Position numbers and translations under genes: made by a program. From JACMQW01 sp964536965 (GTDB taxonomy: Bacteria; Bdellovibrionota; UBA1018): a stretch of DNA of 64,000 nucleotides. The stretch covers positions 30,208 through 94,207 of the forward strand of contig CAZIAL010000008.1 in assembly GCA_964536965.1 (NCBI GenBank), written 5' to 3'. Below are positions 50,889 through 60,045 of this stretch, in pieces. A model generated the notes under the pieces. It searched no databases and was not told where the DNA came from. It saw nothing but the letters and a program-made list of their open reading frames with translations. The first letter of the stretch is position 1, and each line of letters starts with the position of its first letter.

Positions 50889-53212
50889 CCGGCCGCGCGA
50901 ATCTCGTTCTCGCCCACTTCGAAGACCAGGGGAGGCGGATAGTTCTGCGGCAAGTACTGGTGATCTCCCGGCATCGGTCGGAACGTGGGATAAACCAGGA
51001 TTTCGATACGATCGGTTTCCACCCGAACCATGATTGGACTCACGATGGCCGCGTCGATCTCGGTGACGGTCGCAAACATCGAATGCACCTCCAGATTCGC
51101 CTTCGGGTATTTTTTGCGCAAACCCGCGTTGATTCTTTCCTGGATCGCTGGATATCCGTCCTCGATCGAGAAGTGAGAAGGGATCACGTCCACATCGGAG
51201 GTCGCCAGGTTGGCTCGGCCGGTCGGAAAACTTCCCGCCATGACCAAGGAGTGCGGAACCTTGCCTGGCGGCAGCTTTCGCAGTTCGATCTGGGCATCGC
51301 GAGCAGCGGCGAGAATATCGTCCACGGAGTAGCCTCCCGTATCGCCGCGCGCGAAGTATTTCGAACGCAGGAGGGCGATATACTCGCCATAAACCGCCGA
51401 GGCCGTCTTACCTTCGCGGATCCCCGCCTGGAAGAACGGGGCCGGAGGGTCGAGCTGCCGAATCGCGATATCGACGGCGCGCTTGGGTCCGAGTTCGAGG
51501 TATTTCTTTCGGAACGTCCAGGTGCGGACCCATTTTTCCTTCTTCAGCGTCGGATAGTCTCGGCGGATGGACGAGGCGAGTTTCTTTTTCAGATCGGCGG
51601 GCATGTTCGCGAAAATCGGAGTGAACGCGTCGAAAAGCGCGCGGTCCGCCTGGGGGGCCGTGGAAAACTCCGCGTAGTACTCGGCCCACGCGGATTCTTT
51701 GTACAGCGCGAGTTCGGTCACGCGGCGCAGGTGGGGATCCTTGGGGGGATTTCGTTCGATCTTCGCGAGCAAGTTCCGGCGCTCCGCTTCGGAAACGCTC
51801 AGGAGGGCGTCGACCCAGCGTTGGATCGCCGGACGCTCGGCGGGATTCGCAAGCCAGGTGCCTGCGTCCTTCAGCCCCGCGTAGTCCATGTCGATCGTGC
51901 GCGAGGTTTCCTTCGTCGCCGTCGGCAAATCGATTTTGGTCGATATGATCGGCAGCGCGGGAGTCCGGAACCCCGGCCAACCTTCGCGTACGGGTCGGCT
52001 GGAAATCGCATTCAGGACGTAGGATTCGGGCTCCGCGTAGTTGAAGGGAAGCCGCCGGGTGTCTCCGTACAGAACTTTTTCAGGACCGTAGACCAGAAGC
52101 TCGACTTTCTCGATGCCCACGCGGATCTGCATCGGGTTGATGTCGGCGGCGAAGTTCGGAGTGGTCGTGAGCCGCATCGTGTGGAACTCGAGTTTCGCTT
52201 CGGGATGCTGCTTGCGGAGGACGGCGTTCACCGCTTCGTCGAACTTTTCGAGGAGCGGTTTCATCTCTGGATCCGACAGGATGCAATCGACGTCGCTCGA
52301 CGCGAGTTTCGCGCGGCCGTTCGGAAAGCTTCCCGTCATCAGCACCTCGCCCTGGGGAAAGATCTTCTGGTTTTTTCGCAGGACTTCCTGGACGGCCAGC
52401 CCGGCGGCCAGCACTTCGTTCGCGTCGTACTCGCTGACTTTGCGGGTCGTCGCGAAGATGCGGGTCCGCAGTTCGCGGATGAATTTCGAGTAAGCCGCGA
52501 GGGGGTGCAGCCCGGACTTGACTCCCTCGCTCAGGGTTTCGTCGGCACGAATCGTATTGCGAATGAAGGCGTCGACGGCGCGCTTAGGTGCCAGGCGGAG
52601 CTCGGTTCTTACCGTCATCCCGACTCGGCGAGCGTTCAGTTTGCTAAGGTTATCGTAGACGGGCGCGATGCGGTCGTAGAGAGACTGCAGCAGATCCTCC
52701 GGCATCTTCCGCAGGACGGGCATGAGGGAGTTAATCAGAGCCTCGTCGAGCTGGGCGACCTGGCTGAAGTTCGTGAAATAGGCGTGCCACGTATCCCAGT
52801 CGTAGAGGGAGAGCATGGCGATTTTATGCAGTTTCGGATCGGCGATCGGCCGGGAGTGGATCGCCTTCCGGAGCAGCCTCCGTTCGGAGTCGTCGAGGAG
52901 GAGCAGAAGCTCGACCCATTCCTGGGTGCGCGGGTCGCGAGCCGGGTACGAAAGCCAGGGCGTCCGCTCGGGAAACCCCGGGAAACCGGTCGCGTAGATC
53001 CGATGGGCACGGAGAAACGCGGGCGACTTCCCGGCGAAGTCGACGTCGACGGCCTTTCGCGGAGCGCCCGGGATACCCACGAACGGCCTTAACCAGTTCG
53101 GACAGTAGCGGCGAAGGTCGAAATCGGCACGGGCCGGCGCGGCCCATCCCGCGCTCGCAGCGAAAAGAAGGGCGATCAGTCCTAGGTGCCGGCGAAGTTC
53201 GGGGGAGTTCAT
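50885..53212 (-). CDS. Secreted tandem nucleotidyltransferase-fold protein (two units)
   Basis: 775 residues. Signal peptide 1-29 (LGLIALLFAASAGWAAPARA). Two homologous units follow (about 92-400 and 457-765), each with an all-helical first part and then a polymerase-beta-superfamily nucleotidyltransferase motif: GSFPNGRAKLASSDVD at 294-309 and GSFPTGRANLATSDVD at 660-675. Both keep GS and the DVD acidic pair. Conserved KLEFHTM (Glu342) and NLEVHSM (Glu708) could supply a third carboxylate, and RVxxxxxELLVY / RVxxxxxEILVY strands follow. Nucleotidyltransferases need NTPs and are normally cytoplasmic. Same direction as nadA, 54 bases downstream of it. No family recognised beyond the fold. Confidence 0.82.
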   Translation of the reverse strand: MNSPELRRHLGLIALLFAASAGWAAPARADFDLRRYCPNWLRPFVGIPGAPRKAVDVDFAGKSPAFLRAHRIYATGFPGFPERTPWLSYPARDPRTQEWVELLLLLDDSERRLLRKAIHSRPIADPKLHKIAMLSLYDWDTWHAYFTNFSQVAQLDEALINSLMPVLRKMPEDLLQSLYDRIAPVYDNLSKLNARRVGMTVRTELRLAPKRAVDAFIRNTIRADETLSEGVKSGLHPLAAYSKFIRELRTRIFATTRKVSEYDANEVLAAGLAVQEVLRKNQKIFPQGEVLMTGSFPNGRAKLASSDVDCILSDPEMKPLLEKFDEAVNAVLRKQHPEAKLEFHTMRLTTTPNFAADINPMQIRVGIEKVELLVYGPEKVLYGDTRRLPFNYAEPESYVLNAISSRPVREGWPGFRTPALPIISTKIDLPTATKETSRTIDMDYAGLKDAGTWLANPAERPAIQRWVDALLSVSEAERRNLLAKIERNPPKDPHLRRVTELALYKESAWAEYYAEFSTAPQADRALFDAFTPIFANMPADLKKKLASSIRRDYPTLKKEKWVRTWTFRKKYLELGPKRAVDIAIRQLDPPAPFFQAGIREGKTASAVYGEYIALLRSKYFARGDTGGYSVDDILAAARDAQIELRKLPPGKVPHSLVMAGSFPTGRANLATSDVDVIPSHFSIEDGYPAIQERINAGLRKKYPKANLEVHSMFATVTEIDAAIVSPIMVRVETDRIEILVYPTFRPMPGDHQYLPQNYPPPLVFEVGENEIRAAG

Positions 53213-53266
53213 CCAATTTCCGTATCGGAATCCGTACGGTAGAATTGAATCAATGATTTGACGCCG

Positions 53267-54230
53267 TTATTTCGACCATTCGAGCATTCGTTCGAGGGGG
53301 ATCAGCGCTTTCAATCGCAGGCTTTCGTCCATCACCAGCTCCGGCGTTTCGTCCCGTAGGCAGAGATAGATCTTTTCCAGCGTGTTCAGCTTCATGAACG
53401 GGCACTCGTTGCAGGCGCAGTTCTGGTTCGGTGGTCCCGGAATGAGGAGCTTGCCCGGCGCCCGCTTCCGCATCTGGTGGAGGATGCCCTCTTCGGTGGC
53501 GACGATGAACTCTCGCTTCGGACTCTCGGCGACGTGATTCAGAAGCGCGCTCGTCGATCCGATGAAGTCGGCCTTCGCGAGGAGCGAAGCTTCGCATTCC
53601 GGATGCGCGATGAGCTCGGCATCCGGATGTTCGAGCTTGAGCGCGGCGATCTTCCGCTCGGAGAAAGTTTCGTGGACCATGCAGGTCCCCTGCCAGAGGA
53701 GCATCTCCCGTCCGGTTTGTTGGGCGACGTACGCGCCGAGATTTCGGTCGGGCGCGAAAATGATCTTTCGATCCGCCGGAATTTTTTCCACGATCTTTAC
53801 CGCGTTCGAACTCGTCACGATGACGTCGGACTGGGCCTTGATCGCCGCGGAACAGTTAATGTAGGAAACGACGAAATGGTCGGGGTGTTTGGCGCGAAAA
53901 CGGGCGAACGCGTCGGGCGGGCAGGAGTCCGAAAGCGAGCAGCCGGCTCGCAGGTCGGGGAGGATTCAGGATCTTCGCGCCTTCGGCCATGAAGTGGACG
54001 CCGGCGAACACGATGATGTCGGCCGATGATTCCTTCGCCTTCCGCGCGAGTTCAAGGGAGTCCCCGATAAAGTCAGCGACGTCCTGGATGTCTTCTTCCT
54101 GGTAATAGTGGGCGAGGAGGACCGCGTTTTTCTCTTTCTTCAGTCGGGCAATCTCGGAAACGAGATCGATCCCGGGGGGGATTCCGGGTCGGGGGGAGGA
54201 AGCGAGGGTAGGATTTGCTGCGCTGCTCAT
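53267..54230 (-). pseudogene. nadA: Quinolinate synthase nadA, disrupted by a frameshift
   Basis: Makes quinolinate, the first NAD precursor, from iminoaspartate and DHAP with a 4Fe-4S cluster. The first 90 codons (54230 to 53961) read through AHYYQEEDIQDVADFIGDSL and FAGVHFMAEGAKILNP. Then the frame is lost: AGCSLSDSCP, SYINCSAAIKAQSDV, TSSNAVKIV and CNECPF, all expected NadA motifs, continue in the +1-shifted frame from 53959. Normal NadA has about six residues (18 bases) between NP and PDL; here one base is left, so a net 17-base loss fits. Both halves keep the cluster Cys. Could be a sequencing or assembly error. Start at the ATG at 54230 is likely. Confidence 0.85.
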
Positions 54231-54384
54231 AAATGGGTTCTCTGGGTATAACGTGGAAGCTCCAGGCAATCACGCGGATTTCTCCCAGCGCCCACCCATT
54301 AGACTCGACGCGTTACGGTCGTCTGCGATTCCATTTAAACTAAGGTTGATGCGGCTGGGCATATTCGATAGGGTCCCGCCACTC

Positions 54385-54768
54385 ATGTGGAAACGGCTGC
54401 TCGGCCTTAAAGATAAAGACAGTCGGAAGTCCTCTCTGAACCCGCTCGACGGCGTCCGGATTCTCAAACACGCGCAGGCGATGCGGGTCGTATTCTTCTA
54501 TCCGGGCGAAGAAGGAACCTACGTCGACAACTGCATGGTCACCCTTTTCGAAAATGGCGTCGTCCATCTCCGCGCGAAGAGTGAAGAGACGACGACCCAC
54601 CTCCATCACTGCGAAATCTTGTGGCGGTACGAAAACCCGGTCGATAAGCCGAAGGGCGAAACGAACGGGAAAGTTCGGCTGCTCAAGTTTAAGAATCGGG
54701 AAGGGGGACGCGATCCCGAGCCGCCGAAGACGCCTCCGCCACCGCCCTCTCCTTCGCCGAGTCCGTAA
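54385..54768 (+). CDS. Small protein with Pro-rich tail, unknown function
   Basis: 127 residues from the ATG at 54385; an ATG at 54349 is possible and has AAGG upstream but contains rare codons. A compact N-terminal domain (MWKRLLGLKDKDSRKSS, MRVVFFYPGEEGTYVDNCMV, then a beta-rich VVHLRAKSEETTTHLHHCEI) ends in a very Pro-rich tail (PPPPPSPSPSP). No signal peptide. Its TAA is one base before the TTG start of thiB, so the two could be coupled. Function unknown. Confidence 0.7.
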   Translation: MWKRLLGLKDKDSRKSSLNPLDGVRILKHAQAMRVVFFYPGEEGTYVDNCMVTLFENGVVHLRAKSEETTTHLHHCEILWRYENPVDKPKGETNGKVRLLKFKNREGGRDPEPPKTPPPPPSPSPSP

Positions 54769-54769
54769 G

Positions 54770-55882
54770 TTGCGCGGATTCCGAGCCTCGATACTCCGTT
54801 GTTCCTGCCTGGCCCTCGCGCTCGCCGCCGCGCCGATTTCCGGCGCGAGCGCGGCCGACCTCGTCGTCTATACCTACGACTCGCTCGCCGCTAAGGGCGC
54901 TCTGGGTCCGGTCGTCGCGGCGGCCTTCAAGAAGAAAACGGGCGTGGATGTGAAATACGTCGTGCTCGGCGATGCGGGCCAGATCCTGTCGCGCGTCCAG
55001 CTCGATGCCGAGAGAAAGAAAAAAGTCGCCCACGTCGTTTTCGGGATCGATCAGAATCTCCTTCCGCGAATGAAAGACCATCTCGAGCCTCTCGACCGGA
55101 CACGGGAGGGTGCGTTTATGAAATTCGTCGATCGGGAGTGGTGGCTCGCCGACGCGTTCGTGCCATTCGACTTCGGCGTGCTCGCCTTTGTCGCCGATAC
55201 GAAACTGCTCGCGGTCGACGACTTTCCGAAGCGCTGGACGGATCTCGATAAACGCCGTTTTAGGAAAAAGCTCCTGCTCCAGGACCCTCGGACGTCCTCG
55301 CCTGGTTTCGGATTCGTGTGGGGAAGCCTGCACTGGGCGGCGGCGGAGACCGGCGAAAAGTTTCCACCCGTATCGACGGCCGAAAAAACCCCGATCGGGA
55401 AGAAAACCCAAAAAGAATTCTCGGAATTCTGGGACGATCTGAAAACTCAGTGGCTCACGCTCGCTCCGGGATGGTCGTCGGCTTACGGCATGTTCCTTCG
55501 GGGAGAGGCTCCGCTGGTCTGGAGTTATGTGACCAGCGAAGCCTATCATCGGACGAATGCGAAGGCCGGCGAAGAATCCCGCTACCGCGCGGTCGTCTTC
55601 GAAGAAGGCCATCCCGTCCAGGTCGAAGGGGCGGCGCTGCTGAAGGAAGCGCCCGGCGGCGCGACCATGCGAAAGCATGCGCTCGCGTTTCTCGAACTGC
55701 TGACCTCGGAAGAGATCCAGAAGCAGGTTCCGGAAACCCAGTGGATGATGCCGGTGCGGATCGGCGTGAAGCTCCCGGCCGCGTTCCAGGTCCTTCCCGT
55801 CACGAAGAAGCGATTTTCCATCGAAGCTCCCGTGGAAACCCTCGACGAGGCGCTCGGCCTCTGGCGGACGGCGATTCAGTAG
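54770..55882 (+). CDS. thiB: Thiamine ABC transporter substrate-binding protein
   Basis: 370 residues. TTG start at 54770; no ATG or GTG is available earlier in frame. Signal peptide ends in ASA before ADL. LVVYTYDSLAAKG at 30-42, the FGIDQNLLPRM segment and FVPFDFGVLAFVADTKL match TbpA/ThiB, which bind thiamine or its phosphates in the periplasm. Permease and ATPase genes are separated from it by three unrelated genes (58567-60709). The preceding gene ends one base earlier, so the leader is short. Confidence 0.85.
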   Translation: MRGFRASILRCSCLALALAAAPISGASAADLVVYTYDSLAAKGALGPVVAAAFKKKTGVDVKYVVLGDAGQILSRVQLDAERKKKVAHVVFGIDQNLLPRMKDHLEPLDRTREGAFMKFVDREWWLADAFVPFDFGVLAFVADTKLLAVDDFPKRWTDLDKRRFRKKLLLQDPRTSSPGFGFVWGSLHWAAAETGEKFPPVSTAEKTPIGKKTQKEFSEFWDDLKTQWLTLAPGWSSAYGMFLRGEAPLVWSYVTSEAYHRTNAKAGEESRYRAVVFEEGHPVQVEGAALLKEAPGGATMRKHALAFLELLTSEEIQKQVPETQWMMPVRIGVKLPAAFQVLPVTKKRFSIEAPVETLDEALGLWRTAIQ

Positions 55883-55894
55883 TCTCGAGATCCC

Positions 55895-56860
55895 TTATTT
55901 TGCCGGTTTGAAATACTGTTGGTAGGGGTCCGAATCTTCGTCGGTATCGAGGTCTTTGCGGCTTGGTTTCTTTTTCTTCGCCGGCCGGGACGGGGCCTTT
56001 TCGGAAAGACTCGCTACGGATTTCGAATTCAGTTCGTCGACGGAACCGGCTCCCGCGGCTGGGAGTCTCGCCAAAAGTTCCGGCTGATATTTTCGGATAT
56101 CTTCCGTAGTTGCTTCCAGGGCTTTCTTTTCCAGCAGCGCCACTTTCTGCGCGACCGGCGCTTCGATGTTCGCCGAAGTTCGAGAGGATTCGGTGGATGT
56201 AATCGAAATCTTTTCGATCGCGCCGAACTCCTCGCGGGAAGTTTCGAGCAAGGCAATCGTCGGTTTCTCCGACGGCTGGACCGTGGCCGAAAACCCCATC
56301 TTCACTTCCACCGGCTGCGCGCTCGCCGCCGTCTTCATTTCCACGGCTCCGCGGATGACGGAGAGCAGAGTTTCCCCCGAAGGGCTTTCGCTGAGGAAAA
56401 AATCCGTTCCGCGCACACCGAGGGTCGCGACTTTCGTCCGGAGCGAGAACTTTCCGCGAGGGCCTTGCTTGGAGACGACGCCGCGAATTTTTCCGTACAT
56501 GAGCGAAAGCTTCGGATCGGTCTCGGTTTTAGGTTCCCAGTGAATGCGGTAAGCCGTTCCGGGGGCGACCAGGATCTGGTCTCCGTTGTCGTAAACCAGG
56601 CGCGCGCGCGAAGCGACTTTCGTGCGGAGAATATTTCCCTGCTCGAGGGTGTCGCCGACCTTCGCTTCCCGCACGAGGAAATATTCCCCTTCGAACAGAG
56701 CCATGCTTCCGTCCGCGGTATCCTTCTTCGGATGGGGAGTGCGGGAGGGGTGCGTGAATATTTGCACGCTGCCCATCAGCTTCGTGATCGAAGCATTCTG
56801 GGCGCCCGCGTGGGCGTTGGCGCCGACGAAAAAAAGGACGATCCATATCCCGGCTCGCAT
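55895..56860 (-). CDS. FecR-domain secreted protein
   Basis: 321 residues from the ATG at 56860, with AAGGAG five bases before. Signal peptide to about 19. A FecR domain at about 60-185 (GDTLEQGNILRTKVASRARL, then GRIHWE- and KVATLGVRGTDFFL-type strands). Unlike sigma regulators, it has no transmembrane helix or anti-sigma part, so it belongs to the stand-alone secreted FecR type. C-terminal end is Lys-rich then acidic (AKKKKPSRKDLDTDEDSD). Lies between thiB and thiP, in opposite direction. Confidence 0.82.
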   Translation of the reverse strand: MRAGIWIVLFFVGANAHAGAQNASITKLMGSVQIFTHPSRTPHPKKDTADGSMALFEGEYFLVREAKVGDTLEQGNILRTKVASRARLVYDNGDQILVAPGTAYRIHWEPKTETDPKLSLMYGKIRGVVSKQGPRGKFSLRTKVATLGVRGTDFFLSESPSGETLLSVIRGAVEMKTAASAQPVEVKMGFSATVQPSEKPTIALLETSREEFGAIEKISITSTESSRTSANIEAPVAQKVALLEKKALEATTEDIRKYQPELLARLPAAGAGSVDELNSKSVASLSEKAPSRPAKKKKPSRKDLDTDEDSDPYQQYFKPAK

Positions 56861-56908
56861 AGCGTCTCCTTGCAACTGTTAGAGAATCATCTCATGATCA
56901 GGATGAAA

Positions 56909-57646
56909 ATGAACCTCTCCAATCTTAAGAAATGCGTTCTCTCGTTGTGTCTGGTCTCGTCTCTCGTCCAGTCGGCGGTGGCGGAAACCACTTTGGAGTA
57001 TCCGGAGCTTTCCGTAGTCCCGCGCGCGAGCGAAAGGCTGGGCAGCGAAGCCAAGGCGGAGTCGGGACGAACGTGGCAGAATCATATCCCGCTCCTCGTC
57101 CCGGCGACGATGAACTTCGCGGCGGGCGCGGTTCTGCAGTTCTCGGGGACGGAGGACGAGATTGATCCCTCTAACTCGGGCGCGAAGTATGCGCCTTGGG
57201 TTGGGATGGGGGTAGGCGCGCTCTGGTGGGGAGTGACGCTCGGACTTCTGGATCGCGCGAAACCCTATGCGACCGCTTCGCGCGAGGTTTCGGCGATGCC
57301 GGTGAAAACCCAGCGCGAGCAGCTGCTTCGCGAGCGGAAGGCCGAAGAAGAAATTCGCGCGGCGGGCCGTCTCGCCCGACGATTGAAATATATTTCCGCG
57401 CTTTCGAATTTCGTGACGGGTCTTTACCTCGCGGACTCCGCCCAGAACGGCGAATTCTCGAAGTCATTGGCCATCGCGGCGGCGCTTTCTTCGGTCACTC
57501 CGTTTCTCTTCACGCATCGCTGGGAAACGATCGACGAGACCCAGCGGGACTATAAAAAGAGGATCTACGGTCCAGTCGTCGGCGCGGCTTTTTTTCCGGT
57601 CTCCACCGGCCTGGTCCCCGGCGTCGTCGCGTCGCTCCGGTTCTGA
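56909..57646 (+). CDS. Secreted/membrane protein, unknown function
   Basis: 245 residues. AGGA five bases before the ATG at 56909 favours this start; ATGs at 56894 and 56903 are possible. Signal peptide 1-24 (LSLCLVSSLVQSAVA). Two or three hydrophobic stretches (LLVPATMNFAAGAVL, YAPWVGMGVGALWWGVTLGL and VVGAAFFPVSTGL) and a charged helix (KTQREQLLRERKAEEEIRAA) are visible. Could be an integral outer- or inner-membrane protein. No family recognised. The 3' end overlaps the convergent next gene by 82 bases. Confidence 0.7.
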   Translation: MNLSNLKKCVLSLCLVSSLVQSAVAETTLEYPELSVVPRASERLGSEAKAESGRTWQNHIPLLVPATMNFAAGAVLQFSGTEDEIDPSNSGAKYAPWVGMGVGALWWGVTLGLLDRAKPYATASREVSAMPVKTQREQLLRERKAEEEIRAAGRLARRLKYISALSNFVTGLYLADSAQNGEFSKSLAIAAALSSVTPFLFTHRWETIDETQRDYKKRIYGPVVGAAFFPVSTGLVPGVVASLRF

Positions 57647-58452
57647 TCGTTTTTCGGCGGTCGAATCGCGAGTTTCTCGGCGAAGCGGACCGCATCTTTC
57701 TGGGGTAGGGAAAGTCCGGCCGACGACGATGCGTAACGGAAGGCTTGGATGAAGTTCTCCGGCGCGCGCGGGCCCGAGGTCACGATGGCGTCCGCGGTCC
57801 GAAATGCGTCGGCCGTGGTCAGGGCGGCGCCGTCTTCGGCGAGAAGGAAATCGTAGACCCTCAGGAAAGGTTTCGATATTCCGCCCGACCAGGGCATTCC
57901 TTTCTTCGCGAGCCCGGCCGCGAACTCCCCGCACTGGATATGAGGAAGCGGGAATCCCTTCGTCCCCGAAGAGCAGAAGTCGACGAGGCGTTCGAAATCC
58001 TGGCGGACCCGCTTGAGATCGCCATCGAATTCCAAGGAAACGGCCGCGGCGATCCGGAGCGCGGTGCCGATGTCGAGGTCGAGAAACTCTTCGAGGTATG
58101 CGCGCTTGAAGGCGCTGATGAAGGCTTCGGTGCGGGCGTCGCGATCGATCGCAAATTTCAGAGACCATTCGGTAGCGTCGCGTCGGTTCAGCCCGGATTT
58201 TAGGAGCAGGTTGGCCACGCGGATGAAGCGGCTCGCCGAGCCGGTACAGCCATCGGAAATCTTCAGCGCGAGTTCGGTCGCTTCCGGCTCGCGCAAACGG
58301 AAATCCTCATTCGAACGGATGTACTCGAGCGCGGTGATGAACTCGCGGGTCGTGAGACAGTCTTCCGGCGCGGCCGGCGCGGTCGTAAGATCCGCGGAAG
58401 CGGGAGAAGCGGCGTAGAGGAGGGATCCGGCGACGAGGAAAAGGAAGCGCAT
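57565..58452 (-). CDS. Secreted all-helical protein, unknown function
   Basis: 295 residues. Signal peptide 1-20 (LFLVAGSLLYAASPASA). Mature part is a repeated short helical pattern: CLTTREFITALEYIRSNEDF, RFIRVANLLLKSGL, EFLDLDIGTALRIAAAV, FDFLLAEDGAALTTADAF, about 40 residues per unit, suggesting an alpha-solenoid. Six or so Cys may form disulfides. The C-terminal 30 residues are low-complexity (PPKNDQNRSDATTPG). The last 82 bases overlap the preceding convergent gene. Confidence 0.72.
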   Translation of the reverse strand: MRFLFLVAGSLLYAASPASADLTTAPAAPEDCLTTREFITALEYIRSNEDFRLREPEATELALKISDGCTGSASRFIRVANLLLKSGLNRRDATEWSLKFAIDRDARTEAFISAFKRAYLEEFLDLDIGTALRIAAAVSLEFDGDLKRVRQDFERLVDFCSSGTKGFPLPHIQCGEFAAGLAKKGMPWSGGISKPFLRVYDFLLAEDGAALTTADAFRTADAIVTSGPRAPENFIQAFRYASSSAGLSLPQKDAVRFAEKLAIRPPKNDQNRSDATTPGTRPVETGKKAAPTTGP

Positions 58453-58566
58453 GAGAAAAGAATGGCCTAGGGCGGTTAAGGGGACCAGCGAATTCCAAAT
58501 CGGAGGGATCGCGCGATCCCAAGCCGCTTCCGCTCCCGTCGCCTTTTCGGTAAGGTCCCTCTCACC

Positions 58567-60045
58567 ATGCGACTCCTGCGCGCCGCCGCGCTTCTGATTT
58601 TTGCCGTGTTTCTCGGCTATCCGCTCGCGAAGGTGGGATTGCGGTCGGGCTCGCCGATCGCCCCGGAATTTCTTTCGGTCGTCAAGGCGGCCGGATGGCA
58701 GGCCGTCCTGAGTACGCTAGCGACCCTCGTGGTCGGGCTTCCCCTTGGGATTCTCTTCGCGAAATACTGGAGTCGCTGGTCCGCGGCGTTTGCCGCCGTG
58801 ACGTTTTCACTCCCGAGTATCTTCATCGTCGCGTTCATCCAGGGCGTGCTTTCCGGAAGCGAATTTCGCGTCGGACTGCCGGCGGTGATCGCGGCCCACG
58901 TTTTTCTGAACGCGCCCTGGATCGCCCTCGCGGTCGGGGAAGGGATTCGTTCGGTTCCGAAGGAGTGGATCCACGCGGCCCGAACGCTCGGGGCGACACC
59001 TCGGCGAACCTTTCGCGCACTCGTCTTGCCGACGGCCGCGCGGCGGATGGGCATCGCGGCGGCGCAGGTCTTCAGTCTCTGTCTGGGGAGTTTCGCGATC
59101 GTCCTGATCCTCGGTGGAGGCCCGCCGGTCACGAGCTTAGAGACCGAAATTTACGCCTCGGTCCGTGGCGGTTCGCTCGCCTTAGGTTCGGCCGCGCACT
59201 ATGCGATGGCCCAACTCGTCCTCGGCGCCCTTCCGATCTGGTGGATCCTCGCGCGACGAGGCGGGGAAGCGTACCGAGATAGTCTTTCGCTGCGTTCCGC
59301 CGCTGAGCCTACCGCCTCCTTCGCGGCGCGTGCGCTCGCCCTCGGCATGGGAATTTGGGTGGTCCTTCCGGCGATTTATTTCGCCCGCAGCCTCGACTTC
59401 GGTTCGATGGCTTTGCCCGGGACCGCGGAGCTCGCGCCGGCCGCGGCCGTTTCTCTTCGCATCGCCGGTTGGGCCGTCCTCTTCGTCCTCGCGTTCGGCG
59501 CGTTGGTCGCGTGGACGGCGCGAACCTCCGTCGCCGTCCGATTTCTCGCCGCGATTCCGCTCGGCCTGAGCCCCCTCGTTCTTTCGCTCGGTTTTTTTCT
59601 CGCCTACTCCGAATGGGTCGATCCGTTCGAAGGAAGCGAACTGGCGATGGTCATCGTGCAGGGACTCCTCTTTCTTCCTTTCTCCCTGCGAATTTTTCTT
59701 CCGCTGGTCGACGGAGCGCGGTCGGGAGCGCGAAGGGACCTCCAGCGAGTCGCGCGATCTTTGGGGGCAACTCGGTCGCAGGCTTGGAAAATGCTCGAGT
59801 GGCCGCGGTGGCGCACGGCCAGCGCGCGCGTCGGAGGCCTCGTTTTCGTTTGGTCCCTATCCGAGGTGGCGGCCGCGAGTTTTTTCGGTTCGGAGCGCTT
59901 GGTGACGCTCGGGCGGCTGCTGATGATCTGGTACGGCCAATATCGATTCGCGGAGGCGGGGATCGTGTTACTGGGAATGTATCTCGCGTCGATTGCCGTT
60001 CTTTTCTGGGCCGAGCGTCCGCGAGGAGAGAGAGTCGATGGATAG
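58567..60045 (+). CDS. thiP: Thiamine ABC transporter permease
   Basis: 492 residues with about 12 transmembrane segments, a fused double permease like ThiP. Two EAA-type loops (AARTLGATPRRTFRALVLP near 138-156 and VARSLGATRSQAWKMLEWP near 395-413). The LILGGGPPVTSLETEIYASV segment (about 178-197) matches ThiP's characteristic TLEVAIYxAxR region. Overlaps thiQ by 8 bases. Forms an uptake system with thiB (about 2.7 kb upstream). Confidence 0.85.
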   Translation: MRLLRAAALLIFAVFLGYPLAKVGLRSGSPIAPEFLSVVKAAGWQAVLSTLATLVVGLPLGILFAKYWSRWSAAFAAVTFSLPSIFIVAFIQGVLSGSEFRVGLPAVIAAHVFLNAPWIALAVGEGIRSVPKEWIHAARTLGATPRRTFRALVLPTAARRMGIAAAQVFSLCLGSFAIVLILGGGPPVTSLETEIYASVRGGSLALGSAAHYAMAQLVLGALPIWWILARRGGEAYRDSLSLRSAAEPTASFAARALALGMGIWVVLPAIYFARSLDFGSMALPGTAELAPAAAVSLRIAGWAVLFVLAFGALVAWTARTSVAVRFLAAIPLGLSPLVLSLGFFLAYSEWVDPFEGSELAMVIVQGLLFLPFSLRIFLPLVDGARSGARRDLQRVARSLGATRSQAWKMLEWPRWRTASARVGGLVFVWSLSEVAAASFFGSERLVTLGRLLMIWYGQYRFAEAGIVLLGMYLASIAVLFWAERPRGERVDG

